DNA of 53,246 bases from Balneolaceae bacterium. Its GTDB lineage: Bacteria; Bacteroidota; Rhodothermia; Balneolales; Balneolaceae. The translations under genes and the position numbers were made by a program. Positions within the stretch are counted from its first letter, which is position 1, and each line of letters begins with the position of its first letter. Of the stretch, positions 19,342 to 28,216 are shown one piece after another. Under the pieces are notes generated by a model that had not been told where the DNA came from, searched no databases, and was given only the letters and a program-made list of their open reading frames with translations. The DNA lies in the NCBI GenBank assembly GCA_020832415.1, contig JAFIES010000083.1:1-53246 (forward strand), in the 5' to 3' direction.

Positions 19342-19902
19342 ATGCAAAAAAAATCAGAGTACATCTTTAAATATCCGCCAAATCTGCAAGAACTCGATCT
19401 CGCAACGATGGTGAGTATGTATCGGGACAGGGGAGAACCGCGGCGTGCAGCGCCAGGAAAATATTTAGCCTGCGCAGTTACCCAAAAGCTTTTAAAAAAT
19501 GCCAAGTGGTGGTTTGGCATTTACTACAGTCAGCCGGCGTGGGATAGCCTTCTCACTAAATCATCAGAAGGGTACCCGCTAACTGAAGCCGAACTCAACT
19601 TACTTGGCCTTCTTCTTACTCTTGATGAAGAACCCCCGCAACGCGAATACGTTGAAAAAAACCTGGGCGTATTGCCCAAACTTGGTTATCTCATCGTGAA
19701 TGACCTGCGTCAATTCGGATTCATTAATGAAGATGATTACGGATGCCTCAGCATAACTACTGCGGGCGAACGGGCTTTACAAGGGATCTGCAGGCGATTG
19801 TATGGCAAACGGTTTACTCCGGAAATGCTCGAACTCTATCATATTGATCCATCCTTTGCACGCAAAACAACTTCCTCAAATGATCAGCCTTCTCTTTTCT
19901 GA
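19342..19902 (+). CDS. Uncharacterised 186-residue cytosolic protein
   Basis: I do not recognise this protein. It has no signal peptide or membrane segment. The middle (about residues 75-110, with TEAELNLLGLLLTLDE and then YVEKNLGV) and the part around residues 115-155 (LGYLIVNDLRQFGFINED, LSITTAGERALQGI) resemble a winged-helix arrangement ending in a beta-wing. A nucleic-acid-binding role is therefore possible but unproven. The N-terminal segment has YRDRGEPRRAAPGKYLA, a basic patch. It precedes argS by 113 nt on the same strand. Codon use looks like that of the neighbours, so I think it is a real conserved gene. Confidence 0.68.
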   Translation: MQKKSEYIFKYPPNLQELDLATMVSMYRDRGEPRRAAPGKYLACAVTQKLLKNAKWWFGIYYSQPAWDSLLTKSSEGYPLTEAELNLLGLLLTLDEEPPQREYVEKNLGVLPKLGYLIVNDLRQFGFINEDDYGCLSITTAGERALQGICRRLYGKRFTPEMLELYHIDPSFARKTTSSNDQPSLF

Positions 19903-20015
19903 TGACACGTAACCCATTCTAAAATCCAAAAGAAATGGGATCGGGAAAGCGGTATATTTAAGCTTGTTATAAAATCAGAAACAGAATGTACCCGCACTGA
20001 TCACTACTTCGTTTT

Positions 20016-21650
20016 ATGGAATCATATCTTCAGGAAATTATTGGCAACGCTTTACGCAGCATGGATCTTGATGAAGATCAAATCCCGGAAATTAAAATCG
20101 AAACTCCAAGAGATCCCGACCACGGAGACGCCGCAACAAATGTGGCCATGCAGCTTGCAAAACCACTTCGAAACAACCCCAGGAAAATAGCTGAACAACT
20201 TGTTGCAGCACTCAGCCTTGACCCTTCAAAGATTTCTGCTGCAGAGATTGCCGGGCCCGGATTCATCAACTTTCGTTTTGCTGAAAACTATCTCTACACC
20301 GAACTGGAAAAACTGCTGAATGAAGATACCGATTATGGAAAAACCGCAGATAATAAAGGCATCAAATGCCTTGTTGAGTTTGTAAGTGCAAACCCTACCG
20401 GACCACTTACCGTTGGCCATGGCAGAAATGCCGTTCTGGGGGATACTGTTGCCCGCCTATTGGAATGGACGGGGGCCGATGTACAGCGGGAGTACTATTT
20501 CAACAATGCCGGGAGGCAGATGAGAGTGCTCGGGCAGAGTGTTCAGGCACGCTATAAAGAACTTCTTGGTGTTGAAGGTGATTTCCCGGAGGGGGGATAT
20601 GAAGGTTCTTACATTGCCGATATTGCACAACAGCTTATTGATGAACATGGTGATAAACTACTCACTGAAACGGATGAAAAACTGTTCAAAGAGAAGGCTG
20701 AGTCTGCCATTTTTGATGAGATCAAAAAGACTCTCGAGCGGATGAATATCGTGATGGACTCTTTTTTCAATGAGCACTCACTCTATGAAAACGGTTCGAT
20801 CGATCAGGTGATCAAAACATTTCGGGATAAAGGTGTTGCCTACGATAATGATGGTGCCGTTTGGTTCAGAACCACTCAATTTGGGAAAGATCAGGATACT
20901 GTTTTGGTAAAAAGCTCCGGTGAACCCACCTACCGCCTGCCGGATATTGCCTACCATGCCGAAAAACTGGATCGTGGATTCAATCTCTGTCTCGATGTAT
21001 TTGGTGCCGACCATATTGACACCTACCCCGATGTAATGAGTGGTATTGAAGTTCTGGGGTACGACAAAAACAGAGTTGAAGTATTGGTCTATCAGTTTGT
21101 TACACTGGTTAAAGATGGCAAACCGTATAAAATGAGTACCCGGAAAGCCAACTTTGTTACACTTGACGACCTTATGAATGAGGTTGGAGAGGATGTAACA
21201 CGCTTTTTCTTCCTGATGCGATCTCCCAATACGCACCTCGAATTTGATGTAAACCAGGCGAAAGAGGCCGGTGATAAAAATCCCGTTTTTTATCTGCAGT
21301 ATGCACATGCCCGTATACAATCTATCCTCAGAAAAGTAAACAGCATTGAAAATTTTACAGAACAGCCAAAGCTCGATCTTCTTCAACACCCGGCAGAGAT
21401 AACACTCATCAAAAAGCTCCTCAGTTTTCCCGGAGCTGTATCAAATGCTGCTTCTCACCGTGAACCGCATCGTTTAATTACCTACCTGAATGAACTTGCA
21501 TCCGAGTTTACGTCATTCTATCACGATTGCAGGATTGTAGGAGAGGAGAAGGAGCTGATGCACGCTCGAACTAAACTGGCCGGCGCTACTGCACAAGTGC
21601 TCGCAAACGGGCTTGCCATTCTGGGCATCACCGCGCCCGACAGAATGTAG
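20016..21650 (+). CDS. argS: Arginyl-tRNA synthetase
   Basis: The 544-residue class I synthetase charges tRNA-Arg with arginine in the cytoplasm. The N-terminal tRNA-binding (Add-1) domain covers about residues 1-90. The HIGH signature appears as TVGHGRN after SANPTGPL, and the KMSKS-type loop as YKMSTRKANFVTLDDL. A C-terminal DALR anticodon-binding domain ends near LAILGITAPDRM. The length is a little short but complete for the family. The start at 20016 keeps the conserved N-terminal domain whole. Confidence 0.97.
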   Translation: MESYLQEIIGNALRSMDLDEDQIPEIKIETPRDPDHGDAATNVAMQLAKPLRNNPRKIAEQLVAALSLDPSKISAAEIAGPGFINFRFAENYLYTELEKLLNEDTDYGKTADNKGIKCLVEFVSANPTGPLTVGHGRNAVLGDTVARLLEWTGADVQREYYFNNAGRQMRVLGQSVQARYKELLGVEGDFPEGGYEGSYIADIAQQLIDEHGDKLLTETDEKLFKEKAESAIFDEIKKTLERMNIVMDSFFNEHSLYENGSIDQVIKTFRDKGVAYDNDGAVWFRTTQFGKDQDTVLVKSSGEPTYRLPDIAYHAEKLDRGFNLCLDVFGADHIDTYPDVMSGIEVLGYDKNRVEVLVYQFVTLVKDGKPYKMSTRKANFVTLDDLMNEVGEDVTRFFFLMRSPNTHLEFDVNQAKEAGDKNPVFYLQYAHARIQSILRKVNSIENFTEQPKLDLLQHPAEITLIKKLLSFPGAVSNAASHREPHRLITYLNELASEFTSFYHDCRIVGEEKELMHARTKLAGATAQVLANGLAILGITAPDRM

Positions 21651-21806
21651 AGAATGTGAAAACATGTTGAATCTATACGATCAATAATCATTCCATTGCA
21701 CGTATTTAGCACACTCACTGCCCGCTGTAAGCAAAACGTATAGATATAATACTCAGTGATTTCTCTGGCTCTGTAGCTTTTTTCTTGAAGTGAATGAAAA
21801 ACATAA

Positions 21807-21830
21807 TGGCACTAGCGGACGCTCGCGCCA
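21807..21830. repeat. GC-rich imperfect palindrome, possible REP-like element
   Basis: TGGC-ACTA-GCG-GACGCT-CGC-GCCA can fold with TGGC/GCCA and GCG/CGC stems. It is a GC-rich island within an AT-rich gap between the convergent argS and methyltransferase genes, ending 10 nt before the methyltransferase stop. Only one copy is seen here, so its repeat nature is a guess. Confidence 0.3.
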
Positions 21831-21840
21831 GTATTTGGTG

Positions 21841-22647
21841 CTATACCGGTTTTAACTTTGTGAAGCAGACAATTCCTTTTATAATCTGATCTTCAATTTC
21901 AAATCCTGCCCGCTTAAACAGGTCGTTGCTCTGTTCTGCTGTCCAGAATTTTATTCCGCTCCATTCAGCAGAATTTTGCAAAATCCTGCCATACCAGCTA
22001 CCGGCCTGTATAAGGTGCATCACAAAAAATACCCCGTTTTTCTTTAGCACGCGTCGGCATTCATAAAGCACTTTTAATTCATCACTGAGCTCATTCAGTG
22101 TTCCGCCCATTACAACTCCATCAAATGTGGCAGCAAAAAAGGGCATTTCACGGGCGTCTGCACGAATCAAAAAGAGATCTGTCTGGTCGGCCTCTGCCTT
22201 AAGACGGGCCTCTTCGAGCATGGCAAGTGAAAAATCGATCGCAACTTGTGTGCTTTCCGGTTCTGCTTTTTTTAATGATCTGGCATACAGAGCCGTGGAA
22301 CAGCCAACATCAAGATAGGTGCCGCCGGGTTTTGGATGAACCCATTTGTTTAACAACTCTTTCTCCTTTTCAATGGGAAATGGCTCGCCGGTGAGAAGAG
22401 AAAGCGAACGAACTCTCCACAGATCTTCATAAACAGAAGCTGTTACGTTCCAGTGATTGGTGCTTTGTGCAAGGGTATAGTGCTTCTCTTCGGTAATCAG
22501 ATCTGCAATATTGTTTTTGATTGGATATTCATCACCTTTGGCCGAACATATACTCCCGCTGAACGGTTTGGACAGATCGGCTGCTTCGGCAGGAATTGAG
22601 ATTTTCTCTCCATCAAAAAGTGGGGAACGAAGATCGGGTTTTTTCAT
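21841..22647 (-). CDS. SAM-dependent class I methyltransferase
   Basis: The 268-residue cytosolic protein has a class I methyltransferase core. Motif I is TYLDVGCSTALYARSL (about residues 110-125), an acidic motif II lies at VAIDFSLAMLEEAR, and LIRADAREMPFFAATFDGVV follows, as in the UbiE/MPBQ-MSBQ-like branch. The first 55 residues resemble a degenerate Trm112-like N-terminal domain (CSAKGDEYPIKNNIADLI) of the kind fused to several small-molecule methyltransferases. The substrate is unknown. It lies 53 nt downstream of the SAM hydrolase gene on the same strand and may share its transcript. Confidence 0.85.
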   Translation of the reverse strand: MKKPDLRSPLFDGEKISIPAEAADLSKPFSGSICSAKGDEYPIKNNIADLITEEKHYTLAQSTNHWNVTASVYEDLWRVRSLSLLTGEPFPIEKEKELLNKWVHPKPGGTYLDVGCSTALYARSLKKAEPESTQVAIDFSLAMLEEARLKAEADQTDLFLIRADAREMPFFAATFDGVVMGGTLNELSDELKVLYECRRVLKKNGVFFVMHLIQAGSWYGRILQNSAEWSGIKFWTAEQSNDLFKRAGFEIEDQIIKGIVCFTKLKPV

Positions 22648-22700
22648 AGATTGCTATTTAATTACCCCAAATAATACGCAAACAGAGTGCGCGTGTTACG

Positions 22701-23489
22701 CTATTTCTGATTGATGATAGATATCTGAGCTCCCTTCTCAACACCTAACATCTCTTTAGCATTTCCTTTATTGATGGCTACCTCGAGTGTACCCGAACTG
22801 CCGATGTATGCTGCCGGCTCGCCATCAGGCACATCACCATATGTGAGAACAATATTTTTCAGGATTGTATTGCCTACATAAATTCGAAACTGTGAAGAGT
22901 TTACAGCCTCTTTGATCAACGATTCCGGAATGTTTGAGATCAGGTTTCCAAAACGATCGATGTGAACAATCCAGCCCTGCACTCCATCTCTGTCTGAAAT
23001 AGGTATGGCCCAGCGAAACGTCACAAGCTTTTCGAGTGATCGCCCAAGGTGGCTGATATTCAGACCCTTCGACAGATGAGCTGCAACCGGTGCAAAAATA
23101 TCCCTTCCATGAAAGGTATGAGATCTGTCCTTTCTCCAAAATTTTTCATTATCCAGCACAACGGCTTCGTATTCAAAATCCTCACCGATTAATGAAAAAA
23201 TACCATTATCAGGACCAACAAAATATTGGTCCTCAATTTTTATGGCTACAGGATTTCTGTCAGTGCCAACACCGGGATCAATCACAACAAGATGAACTGT
23301 ATTGGGAGGATAAAGCATAGTTGCATTGCGAACCACCCATGCACCTGCCATGATATCCTGCGGAGGTATTTGATGTGAAATGTCAACCAGCCGTACGTCG
23401 GGAGCTATTCCCAGGATGGCTGCTTTTATGGCACTTACATAGTGATCCTGCAAACCAAAGTCGGTGGTAAGTGTAATAATTGATGCCAT
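22701..23489 (-). CDS. SAM hydroxide adenosyltransferase (DUF62 family)
   Basis: The 262-residue protein has the SAM-hydrolase/fluorinase fold. It starts with IITLTTDFGLQDHYVSA, followed by VDISHQIPPQDI, HLVVIDPGVGTDRNP and FVGPDNGIFS, the characteristic family motifs. Members split S-adenosylmethionine to adenosine and methionine using water. The halogenases are a small specialised branch, and nothing seen here points to that branch. Its immediate neighbour is a SAM methyltransferase, so the two may belong to one SAM-related unit. Length and motifs are complete. Confidence 0.9.
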   Translation of the reverse strand: MASIITLTTDFGLQDHYVSAIKAAILGIAPDVRLVDISHQIPPQDIMAGAWVVRNATMLYPPNTVHLVVIDPGVGTDRNPVAIKIEDQYFVGPDNGIFSLIGEDFEYEAVVLDNEKFWRKDRSHTFHGRDIFAPVAAHLSKGLNISHLGRSLEKLVTFRWAIPISDRDGVQGWIVHIDRFGNLISNIPESLIKEAVNSSQFRIYVGNTILKNIVLTYGDVPDGEPAAYIGSSGTLEVAINKGNAKEMLGVEKGAQISIINQK

Positions 23490-23606
23490 AAATATTTTTG
23501 GCCACTTGATTTACAGCCGTTAAGAACGGGCACATTTTTTAATAATGCAGAGCTGTAATGTACTACCCATTCCGCAAGCTGATGTTTCTGCCTGCTTCCT
23601 GATTGT

Positions 23607-24728
23607 TTATGCGTAGCTGTTCAGCATTACCGGCATCACAAGCATCAGCATCTCTTCGCCTTCATCTTCTTTTGCAGGTTTTACAATGCCTGCACGATTT
23701 GGCGTAGAGAATTCAAACTTTGCCTCTTCACCGTCTACATTGCTGAGCACATCCGCCAGATATTTTGCATTAAATCCAATCTCCATGCCGTCTGCACTGT
23801 ACTCACAGGCTATGGTCTCTTTCGCTTCGCTGCTCATGTCGAGATCTTCTGCCCGAATGGTAATTTTATCGCGCTCCAGCTGCAGTCGTATCTGCCTTGT
23901 GGAACTGCTTGAAAATACAGACACACGCCGAACAGTTGATAACATCTGATTCTTATCGATCAGTAAATTTTTATCGTTATCGCGTGGAATTACAGATTCG
24001 TAGTTGGGGTACTGCTCATTGATCAACCTTGTGATAACAATTGTGCTTCCGCTTTTGAATTGTGCGTGATCGCTTGAAACCTTCAGCTCGCAATCGGCTC
24101 CATCCAGAGCTTTTGAAACCAGGTTCAACGCTTTATCAGGTACGATAAACGATAGTGGCTTTTCTGACGTAAAGTTGCGGTTTATAAAACGAACAAGCCG
24201 GTGACCATCAGTAGCTACAAATTTTGTGGCTTCTGTGCCAATGTCAAAATATACACCCATCATAGCCGGGCGGAGGTCATCCGTAGAAACAGCAAACATG
24301 GTTTTTCCGATAGCATTCTGTATCAGCTCGGTATCGGTATTGAGTGTTTCACCCGCTTCCATATCGGGAATTTCAGGAAATTCATCGGCCTCTTCACCTA
24401 CCAGCTTATACTTTCCTTTATCGGTTTTAAATTCCACATTTTGATCGGCATCAACCTCGAAGAAAACCGGAATATTCGGAAGCTGTCGCAATGTTTCCAA
24501 AAGCCGTTTTGCAGGAATAGCTACTGAACCTTCCTCCTCAATTTCAGCATCGATATATTCAATTATTGAAATCTCAAGATCGGTAGCGGTAAGTTTTAGC
24601 CTGCCATCTTCACTTTCAAAAAGAATGGTTTCGAGAATGGGTAGGGTTGCCTTGTTTGGAACGGCCCCGATTACAGCTGAAAGGCCTCCGTTTAAATCGT
24701 TACTTGCTACATTAAATTTCATAGTCAA
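23607..24728 (-). CDS. dnaN: DNA polymerase III beta sliding clamp
   Basis: The 373-residue protein has the three repeated clamp domains. It starts MKFNVASNDLNGGLSAVIGAVP (MTMKFNV with the preceding codons) and ends in the conserved hydrophobic C-terminus LMLVMPVML. The motif GHRLVRF in domain two is typical. As a ring-shaped dimer it tethers the replicative polymerase to DNA. It is not next to dnaA or gyrB here. ATG 24728 is used; an alternative ATG two codons later would make little difference. Confidence 0.96.
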   Translation of the reverse strand: MTMKFNVASNDLNGGLSAVIGAVPNKATLPILETILFESEDGRLKLTATDLEISIIEYIDAEIEEEGSVAIPAKRLLETLRQLPNIPVFFEVDADQNVEFKTDKGKYKLVGEEADEFPEIPDMEAGETLNTDTELIQNAIGKTMFAVSTDDLRPAMMGVYFDIGTEATKFVATDGHRLVRFINRNFTSEKPLSFIVPDKALNLVSKALDGADCELKVSSDHAQFKSGSTIVITRLINEQYPNYESVIPRDNDKNLLIDKNQMLSTVRRVSVFSSSSTRQIRLQLERDKITIRAEDLDMSSEAKETIACEYSADGMEIGFNAKYLADVLSNVDGEEAKFEFSTPNRAGIVKPAKEDEGEEMLMLVMPVMLNSYA

Positions 24729-24902
24729 AAATCAAAATTTGTGGTCAGTTTTCTCGTAGGTTTCTCTAACAATTTTCTATTCAGTCAATCAGCATATACT
24801 AACAAATCCTGCTTCTTACCGCAACTTTCAATAAAGGTTGAACAGCAAAAAACAGATGACTTAAAATTGGAAATGAACGGGCAAATCGTTGCCTGCTTTT
24901 TA

Positions 24903-25358
24903 TCAGTTTTCTTCGGCCCGAATACCCAGTTTTTTACAAAGTTCCGAAAGTGTCTCTTTCTCCTTTTCCGTAAGTACTCCGAACTCCTCTTTAATTTTTT
25001 CCAGATGTTTCGGAAAAAACTCCTCAATAAACGTTCTTCCCTCATCAGTTAAGTGGATAAGAACGGCACGGCGGTCGTTAGGGTCTTTTTCCCGTTTTAC
25101 ATACCCGCTTTTTTCCAGGTTGTCGATCACCATGGTGATATTTCCGCCGCTTTTCAGAAGTTTTTCACCTATTGCACGCTGGTTTAGCGGCCCTAAATGC
25201 AGTAGTACTTCAAGTGTGCCAAACTGACTGACGGTTAAATTTGCATCCGCAAGATGCCTGTTTAGTCGGTTATTAATTGATTCGGTTGCCCTCATCATTT
25301 TAATAAATGCATTCAGCGTATTTTTATCTGATTTTGAGCCTGAATAATGAGTTCCCAT
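24903..25358 (-). CDS. MarR-family transcriptional regulator
   Basis: The 151-residue protein has a MarR-type winged helix. LTVSQFGTLEVLLHLGPLNQ leads into the helix-turn-helix, followed by GNITMVIDNLEKSGYVKR and the wing segment KDPNDRRAVLIHLTDEG. Such dimers usually repress nearby or self genes and release DNA when they bind a small ligand or are oxidised. It lies 61 nt downstream of tyrS and could be read from the yqeY-cvpA-tyrS transcript or from its own promoter. The target genes cannot be named. Confidence 0.9.
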   Translation of the reverse strand: MGTHYSGSKSDKNTLNAFIKMMRATESINNRLNRHLADANLTVSQFGTLEVLLHLGPLNQRAIGEKLLKSGGNITMVIDNLEKSGYVKREKDPNDRRAVLIHLTDEGRTFIEEFFPKHLEKIKEEFGVLTEKEKETLSELCKKLGIRAEEN

Positions 25359-25419
25359 GCCGGTATTCGTTTAAGTAAACTTCTTCAATGCGTGCAATAT
25401 ATCATTTATATCCATAGAA

Positions 25420-26634
25420 TTACGAACTAACCAGCCGGGCGTATTTTCTCTTTCCAACTTTAAGCTCCAGCTCATCCCCCGAAGAAAAAGTGATGGTGTA
25501 ATTAGGATCGTTAATTTTCTCCTCGTTGATACTTACTCCGCCCTGTTTCATCATCCGCTTGGTTTCGCCGTTACTGCCGGTTAATCCCGCATCAGATATG
25601 ATGTCCATCAGCCTGTGTTCACTGCCTGCATTAAAATCAAAAACCGGGGCATCATCCGGAATGTTCTTTTTGATGACTGTCTCTTCAAAATGTTTCCTCG
25701 CAGCCGCAGCAGCTTCTTCTCCGTGATACATTCTGGTTATGGTGTATGCCAGATGATGTTTCGTATTCCGGGGATCGGTCTGAGCTTTTTCCTTCAGTGC
25801 CGGGAGCTGATCAACAAGAATATCCGTAACCAGTTCAAAATATGGGAAGATCAGTTCATCAGGAATAGAGAGAGATTTACCGTACATCTCATTGGCCGGT
25901 TCATCAATCCCGATGTAGTTATCGTACGATTTACTCATTTTCATTGAGCCATCCGTGCCAACGAGAAGCGGCATCATCAAACAAACCTGTGGATCAATTC
26001 CATCAGCCCGCTGCAGGTCCCTGCCTACAAGAAGATTAAATTTCTGATCGGTTCCGCCCAGTTCAACATCAGACTTCAGATGAACAGAATCCTGGCCTTG
26101 TGCAAGCGGATATAAAAATTCATGAAGAGAAATGGGCTCGTTATTCTGGTATCTCTTGGAGAAATCGTCCCGTTCAATCATCCGTGCAACCGTCAGTTTC
26201 GACGATAACCGAATAACATCCATAAAGGTTATCGGGCCAAGCCAATCGTTGTTATTAACGATGGTTGTTTTTGATTCGTCCAGAATTTTCTTCGCCTGTT
26301 CGATGTATGTCTCTGCATTTTCACGCACCTCATCATCTGTAAGTGGCGGACGTGTTTTATTCTGGCCGGTGGGATCACCAATCATGGCAGTAAAACCGCC
26401 AATAATCAGAATAGCTTCATGGCCCAGATCCTGGAATTGCCTCAGCTTCCTCAAAATAACGGAATGGCCAAGGTGCAGGTCGGGCCGGGTGGGATCAACC
26501 CCAAGTTTAATCTTTAAAGGTGTATTGGTTTGCCGTGATTTTTTGAGCTTTTGTTTGAGCTCATCTTCAGGAACAATTTCAACGGTTCCTCTTTTTATCA
26601 CAGCCATTTGTTCGTCAACCGATATAAAACTCAT
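25420..26634 (-). CDS. tyrS: Tyrosyl-tRNA synthetase
   Basis: The 404-residue class I synthetase charges tRNA-Tyr. It shows the HIGH-type motif PDLHLGHSVIL, the KMSKS loop KMSKSYDNYIG, and a C-terminal S4 RNA-binding domain (about residues 340-404, with MKQGGVSINEEKI). Its start overlaps the stop of the cvpA-like gene by 4 nt (ATGA), so the two are translationally coupled. Confidence 0.96.
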   Translation of the reverse strand: MSFISVDEQMAVIKRGTVEIVPEDELKQKLKKSRQTNTPLKIKLGVDPTRPDLHLGHSVILRKLRQFQDLGHEAILIIGGFTAMIGDPTGQNKTRPPLTDDEVRENAETYIEQAKKILDESKTTIVNNNDWLGPITFMDVIRLSSKLTVARMIERDDFSKRYQNNEPISLHEFLYPLAQGQDSVHLKSDVELGGTDQKFNLLVGRDLQRADGIDPQVCLMMPLLVGTDGSMKMSKSYDNYIGIDEPANEMYGKSLSIPDELIFPYFELVTDILVDQLPALKEKAQTDPRNTKHHLAYTITRMYHGEEAAAAARKHFEETVIKKNIPDDAPVFDFNAGSEHRLMDIISDAGLTGSNGETKRMMKQGGVSINEEKINDPNYTITFSSGDELELKVGKRKYARLVSS

Positions 26635-27206
26635 GATTCGGATTCGGGTTCAGGTTTATCAAATATGGGTAAGGATCTGAGTGTATTGTTTTCCTTAATA
26701 CTCTTTTCGATGGTTTCAACAAAGTTTACAGCTTGCGGGTAGACGGTAGCAATAATGTTGAAAGCAGCGGGCGCTATGGTAATTGTGGTACTGTATGTGA
26801 GTGAATTTTGTCTTGAATCTTCATTTGGCCTGTCAAAGCCTGCAAGCAGAAGAAGAATTGCACTTATGAGGAGCGCTATTTTCAGTCCTCCAAAAAATGC
26901 TCCGCTTACTGCATTGATAATTCCCAGACGAGCGTAGGTAAATATACGTTCCAGCCAAAACGCAGTAACTTGTACAGCTGCCAGTGTAACAAAAAAGATT
27001 ACAACTCCACTAATGAGTACAGCGTTGTCTACATTATCTGCAAATGGGCGTAAAAAACCGGATATGGGCCCCATATAGTTAAATGTGGCAAAGATGGCAA
27101 TTACGAGCCCCGCAACACCAAAAAACTCTTGTATAAACCCCTTCATAAAACCCTTGTAGGCAAAGTAGCCAACAGGTACAAGAATAAAGAAGTCGAGTGC
27201 ATTCAT
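26631..27206 (-). CDS. CvpA-family membrane protein
   Basis: The 191-residue inner-membrane protein has four hydrophobic segments in about the first 150 residues. It starts with the CvpA-type opening MNALDFFILVPVGYFAYKGF followed by MKGFIQEFFGVAGLVIA. In other bacteria the family is linked to colicin V production, envelope stress and biofilm formation, but its molecular role is unclear. The C-terminal tail is hydrophilic and ends in acidic residues. It lies 6 nt after yqeY and overlaps tyrS by 4 nt, the middle gene of a tight three-gene operon. Confidence 0.86.
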   Translation of the reverse strand: MNALDFFILVPVGYFAYKGFMKGFIQEFFGVAGLVIAIFATFNYMGPISGFLRPFADNVDNAVLISGVVIFFVTLAAVQVTAFWLERIFTYARLGIINAVSGAFFGGLKIALLISAILLLLAGFDRPNEDSRQNSLTYSTTITIAPAAFNIIATVYPQAVNFVETIEKSIKENNTLRSLPIFDKPEPESES

Positions 27207-27212
27207 CTATTT

Positions 27213-27671
27213 TCAGTTTGAAAGTTCATCTTTAACCACTGAACTGATTAATGCTCCATCAGCTTTACCCTTCAGGCGCCCCATGAGAGCGCCCATTACT
27301 TTGCCCATATCAGCTATGGTTGAAGCGCCCATTTTCTCGATCTGCTCTTTAACAATTGTGCGAACTTCATCCTCATCCATCATTTTTGGGAGGTATTTTT
27401 CGATGATTTCCAGCTCCCTTTTCTCTTTATCTGCAAGATCGGGCCGGTCGCCGGCTTCAAACTGATCTATCGACTCTTTTCTCTGTTTGGCTGCCTTCAT
27501 CAGCACCTCAATAATCTGTTCTTCACTCAGAACAGATTCTCCGCCTGATCGCTCAGCAATCTCTTTTTCAAGAATTTTGGCCTTCAATGATCTCAATACC
27601 ATTGTAGTACCGGTATCCTTTGCCTTCATGGACGTTTTAAGATCTTCAAGAATAGCTTCTTTAATACTCAT
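27213..27671 (-). CDS. GatB/YqeY-domain protein
   Basis: The 152-residue helical protein belongs to the YqeY family, which resembles the C-terminal tail of GatB, the tRNA-dependent amidotransferase subunit. Seen features are SIKEAILEDLKTSMKAKD at the start, the middle IIEVLMKAAKQRKESIDQFE, and the end GKVMGALMGRLKGKADG. It is thought to touch tRNA or aminoacyl-tRNA, but its exact role is unsettled. It is the first gene of the yqeY-cvpA-tyrS operon. The length is normal. Confidence 0.92.
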   Translation of the reverse strand: MSIKEAILEDLKTSMKAKDTGTTMVLRSLKAKILEKEIAERSGGESVLSEEQIIEVLMKAAKQRKESIDQFEAGDRPDLADKEKRELEIIEKYLPKMMDEDEVRTIVKEQIEKMGASTIADMGKVMGALMGRLKGKADGALISSVVKDELSN

Positions 27672-27818
27672 TTAATCTGATTTTAAATGAAAAATTTATG
27701 ATGGGTTGTGCGTAAAAGTATCCTGCAAAGCCCCCAACCCTGAATGTAATCAATTCGAACACAAAAAAAGTGCCAGAAATAGCCAGAAAATCAACAATAG
27801 GGTAATTTATGGATAAAA

Positions 27819-27853
27819 AAAAAGGTTTCATCTTTTTAGGATGAAACCTTTTT
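27819..27853 (-). terminator. Terminator of the rpmB-rpmG-DUF4295 operon
   Basis: A perfect 13-bp stem AAAAAGGTTTCAT (27819-27831) pairs with 27841-27853 across a 9-nt loop. It lies 16 nt past the stop of the DUF4295 gene, and on the minus strand it ends in a T-run. Confidence 0.88.
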
Positions 27854-27868
27854 ATATAGCCTTGTAGC

Positions 27869-28039
27869 TTATGCTTTATTCTTCTGAATAAAATCTGTCA
27901 CTTTATCCTGCTCAACCATAGTTTCCCTGTAAGAGAATTTACCTCTTTCATTCTTGGTTGAGATGATAACTTTAGCCATTCTCTTATGAGAGCCTTTCAG
28001 TGATTTTGCGTCTTCGCCAAATACCTGTTTCTTAGCCAT
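27869..28039 (-). CDS. DUF4295-family small basic protein
   Basis: The 56-residue protein begins MAKKQVFGEDAKSLKG and continues with a lysine-rich part containing KVIISTKNERGKFSYRE and MVEQDKVTDFI. Its small size, basic charge and position third after rpmB and rpmG match the DUF4295 family. That family is found in this ribosomal cluster across Bacteroidota-type genomes and is suspected to be ribosome-associated, although its function is not established. It ends just before the operon terminator. Confidence 0.85.
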   Translation of the reverse strand: MAKKQVFGEDAKSLKGSHKRMAKVIISTKNERGKFSYRETMVEQDKVTDFIQKNKA

Positions 28040-28048
28040 AACAACTAC

Positions 28049-28213
28049 CTATTTAATTTCTTTGTGAACGGTGTGCTTTCTCAGCGCCGGATTGTACTTT
28101 TTCAGTTCGAGCCTCTCTGTTGTTGTTCGCCTGTTTTTTGTAGTTACATAGCGAGAACTACCGGGCTTTTCTGTGCATTCAAGAATAACTTGTATTCGAT
28201 TGCCTTTTGCCAT
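28049..28213 (-). CDS. rpmG: 50S ribosomal protein bL33
   Basis: The 54-residue protein reads [18 protein letters not shown], then the conserved [20 protein letters not shown] and [12 protein letters not shown]. It is a large-subunit protein near the E site. It has only one cysteine (in ECTE), so it is the zinc-free (C-minus) type. It is separated from rpmB by 3 nt and from the DUF4295 gene by 9 nt, so all three are cotranscribed. Confidence 0.95.
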   Translation of the reverse strand: MAKGNRIQVILECTEKPGSSRYVTTKNRRTTTERLELKKYNPALRKHTVHKEIK

Positions 28214-28216
28214 GGT

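Noticed and set aside
22701-23489. Fluorinase or chlorinase
   Set aside because: The fold is shared, but only general SAM-hydrolase motifs are visible and no halometabolite genes are nearby.
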